Below, piece after piece: positions 61,992-64,000 of a stretch of DNA of 64,000 nucleotides. The stretch is from assembly GCA_964203275.1 (NCBI GenBank), contig CAXNMF010000006.1:62001-126000 (forward strand). Direction: 5' to 3'. Both the position numbers and the translations under genes were made by a program. This DNA comes from Ga0077527 sp945862135 (GTDB taxonomy: Bacteria; Pseudomonadota; Gammaproteobacteria; Burkholderiales; SG8-41). Position 1 is the first letter of the stretch; every line of letters begins with the position of its first letter. Below the pieces are notes generated by a model. The model was not told the origin of the DNA. It saw only the letters and a list, made by a program, of their open reading frames with translations, and made no database searches.

Positions 61992-64000
61992 TTAATGTTT
62001 AATCGCCGTCGGCGTCGCACCTTCTCCGGCAGGCGGCACCGGAACTGCAGCCTCGACGGGCAATGCCTCAGGTTTGCGTTCCAACGCCAGTTCCAGCACC
62101 TGATCGATCCATTTCACCGGATGAATGTCGAGTTTGTTCTTCACATTGTCCGGGATCTCTTTCAGATCCTTGACGTTTTCTTCCGGGATCAGCACGGTCT
62201 TGATACCGCCACGATGCGCCGCCAGGAGTTTCTCTTTCAGACCGCCGATCGGCAAGACCTCACCGCGCAGCGTAATCTCGCCGGTCATCGCAACATCAGC
62301 ACGCACCGGGATACCCGTCAGCACCGACACCATCGCGGTGCACAGGCCGATGCCCGCACTGGGACCATCCTTCGGAGTGGCGCCTTCCGGCAAGTGAATG
62401 TGAATGTCGTTCTTCTGGTAGAAGTCCGGATGTATGCCGAGGCGCTGTGAACGCGCACGCACGACCGACATCGCCGCCTGCACCGACTCCTGCATCACTT
62501 CACCCAGCTTGCCGGTAGTCGTCATCTTGCCTTTGCCGACCATCGTGGCCGCTTCGATCGAGAGCAGTTCGCCGCCGACTTCAGTCCACGCCAGACCGTT
62601 GACCTGGCCGATCTGGTTTTTCTTCTCGGCGATACCGAAGGAGTAACGCCGCACTCCGAGGTAATTGTCGAGATTGCGTGCATTCACCGTGATCTTGCGC
62701 TCCTTGCCGCCGCTGACCAACTCCTTGACCACCTTGCGGCAGATCTTGGACACCTCACGATCGAGGCTGCGCACGCCGGCTTCGCGAGTGTAATAACGCA
62801 CGATGTCGCGCAACGCGCTGTCGGACACCACCAGTTCGTCGGACTTCAGGCCGTGGTTCTGCATGGTCTTCGGCAGCAGGTGGTTCTCGGCGATGTGAAT
62901 CTTCTCGTCTTCGGTATAACCCGACAGCCGGATGATCTCCATCCGGTCGAGCAAGGCCGGCGGGATGTTCAACGTGTTGGCCGTGGCGACGAACATCACG
63001 TCCGACAGGTCGTATTCGACCTCGACGTAATGGTCGACAAAGGTATTGTTCTGCTCGGGATCGAGGACTTCGAGCAGCGCAGATGCCGGGTCGCCCCGGA
63101 AGTCCATGCCCATCTTGTCCACTTCATCCAGCAAAAACAACGGGTTACGAACACCAACCTTGGCCATGTTCTGCAGAATCTTGCCGGGCATCGAACCGAT
63201 GTATGTCCGGCGATGGCCGCGGATTTCAGCCTCGTCACGCACGCCGCCCAGTGACATGCGAATGAACTTGCGGTTGGTCGCGCGGGCGATCGACTGACCG
63301 AGCGAAGTCTTGCCGACGCCGGGGGCGCCGACGAGGCACAGGATAGGCGCTTTCAGCTTGTCGACGCGCTGCTGCACCGCTAGGTATTCGACGATGCGTT
63401 CCTTGATCTTCTCCAGACCATAGTGATCCTCGTCAAGCACCTTCTCGGCCAGCTTGAGATCGGTGCTGATCTTGCTCTTCTTGCGCCACGGCAGGCCAAT
63501 CAGCGCATCGATGTAATTGCGCACGACAGTGGCTTCGGCCGACATCGGTGACATCAGCTTGAGTTTTTTCAGCTCGGCATCGGCTTTCTTGCGTGCATCC
63601 TTGGGCATGCGTGCCGCACGGATCTTTTTCTCGATCTCGTCGATGTCCGCACCTTCCTCGGTTTCGCCAAGTTCCTTCTGGATCGCCTTCACCTGCTCGT
63701 TCAGGTAATACTCGCGCTGGCTCTTCTCCATTTGGCGCTTGACGCGGCCGCGGATGCGCTTTTCGACCTGCAGGATGTCGAGTTCACCCTCGACCACCTT
63801 CAGCAGGTGTTCAAGGCGCTGCTTGACGCTGATCATCTCCAGCACTTCCTGCTTCTGCTCGAGCTTGAGCGGAAGATGCGCAGCGATAGTGTCGGCCAGC
63901 CGCCCCGCCTCGTCGATACCCGCGAGTGAAGTCAGGATTTCCGGGGGGATTTTCTTGTTCAGCTTCACATACTGGTCGAACTGCTGAATCATCGTCCGCC
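61992..64000 (-). CDS. lon: ATP-dependent protease Lon (5' end beyond the window)
   Basis: At least 666 residues of Lon are present; the full protein is about 800 residues, so the N-terminal part lies outside the window. Visible parts are the helical middle domain (YYLNEQVKAIQKELGE), the AAA+ Walker A GAPGVGKTSLG, and LLDEVDKMG (Walker B). The C-terminal protease has the Ser-Lys dyad, with the Ser in KDGPSAGIG and the Lys in GGLKEKLLAAHRGG. It ends with a Pro/Ala-rich tail. It degrades damaged and regulatory proteins. Confidence 0.95.
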   Translation of the reverse strand, partial: RTMIQQFDQYVKLNKKIPPEILTSLAGIDEAGRLADTIAAHLPLKLEQKQEVLEMISVKQRLEHLLKVVEGELDILQVEKRIRGRVKRQMEKSQREYYLNEQVKAIQKELGETEEGADIDEIEKKIRAARMPKDARKKADAELKKLKLMSPMSAEATVVRNYIDALIGLPWRKKSKISTDLKLAEKVLDEDHYGLEKIKERIVEYLAVQQRVDKLKAPILCLVGAPGVGKTSLGQSIARATNRKFIRMSLGGVRDEAEIRGHRRTYIGSMPGKILQNMAKVGVRNPLFLLDEVDKMGMDFRGDPASALLEVLDPEQNNTFVDHYVEVEYDLSDVMFVATANTLNIPPALLDRMEIIRLSGYTEDEKIHIAENHLLPKTMQNHGLKSDELVVSDSALRDIVRYYTREAGVRSLDREVSKICRKVVKELVSGGKERKITVNARNLDNYLGVRRYSFGIAEKKNQIGQVNGLAWTEVGGELLSIEAATMVGKGKMTTTGKLGEVMQESVQAAMSVVRARSQRLGIHPDFYQKNDIHIHLPEGATPKDGPSAGIGLCTAMVSVLTGIPVRADVAMTGEITLRGEVLPIGGLKEKLLAAHRGGIKTVLIPEENVKDLKEIPDNVKNKLDIHPVKWIDQVLELALERKPEALPVEAAVPVPPAGEGATPTAIKH

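Overview
The window looks like a chromosomal segment of a betaproteobacterium, most likely Burkholderiales-like. The grounds are high GC, tripartite tricarboxylate transporter (TctABC) genes with Bug-type receptors, fumarylacetoacetate-hydrolase paralogues, a DUF6279 lipoprotein, gltX next to tRNA-Glu, and tRNA genes with encoded CCA ends. It holds about 60 protein genes, 6 tRNAs and several clear terminators. I see no phage, IS element, CRISPR array or rRNA.

Layout. 0-8 kb: a minus-strand uptake and catabolism cluster (Bug receptor, two FAH-family hydrolases, TctC-B-A, an exported or anchored methyltransferase, an MFS carrier). 8-15 kb: an NTP/NDP-exchanger-like carrier, two exported aldo/keto reductases, PanE and, between them, a selenoprotein operon. 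15-25 kb: an aminotransferase, an orphan permease, a catalytically odd SDR, a hydroxyacid dehydrogenase, a PAS-GGDEF diguanylate cyclase, MBL and Nudix hydrolases and a beta-hydroxyacid dehydrogenase. 25-31 kb: an iron-uptake cluster (tonB-exbB-exbD, siderophore receptor, PiuC dioxygenase, ChaN-like protein) behind a Fur box. 31-40 kb: XdhC, CoxG, dienelactone hydrolase, GST, queuosine-precursor transporter, tRNA-Pro, MFS, LysR, a 66-residue protein and a bactofilin. 40-42 kb: a second selenoprotein locus. 42-64 kb: housekeeping genes (tRNAs, gltX, dadA, nudC, transaldolase, dnaQ, rnhA, gloB, mltD, a Yej/Opp-like ABC importer, fabI, ppiD, lon).

The main result is a set of three genes in which an in-frame UGA is best read as selenocysteine. 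Two (11442-11960 and 41044-41583, minus strand) are UGSC-family proteins with the motif Sec-Gly-Ser-Cys. In both, a hairpin starts directly after the UGA, with its apical loop 19 nt downstream and compensatory base changes between the two copies. The third (12140-13594) joins a thioredoxin-like domain (CETC) to a roughly 360-residue domain through Sec-Gly-Ser-Arg-Ser. A paralogue of that large domain (39935-41047) overlaps the second UGSC gene by ATGA. UGSC protein plus large partner therefore recurs as a module, once with a thioredoxin domain attached. A routine gene caller would split or shorten all three genes. The selenocysteine machinery (selA, selB, selC, selD) is not in the window.
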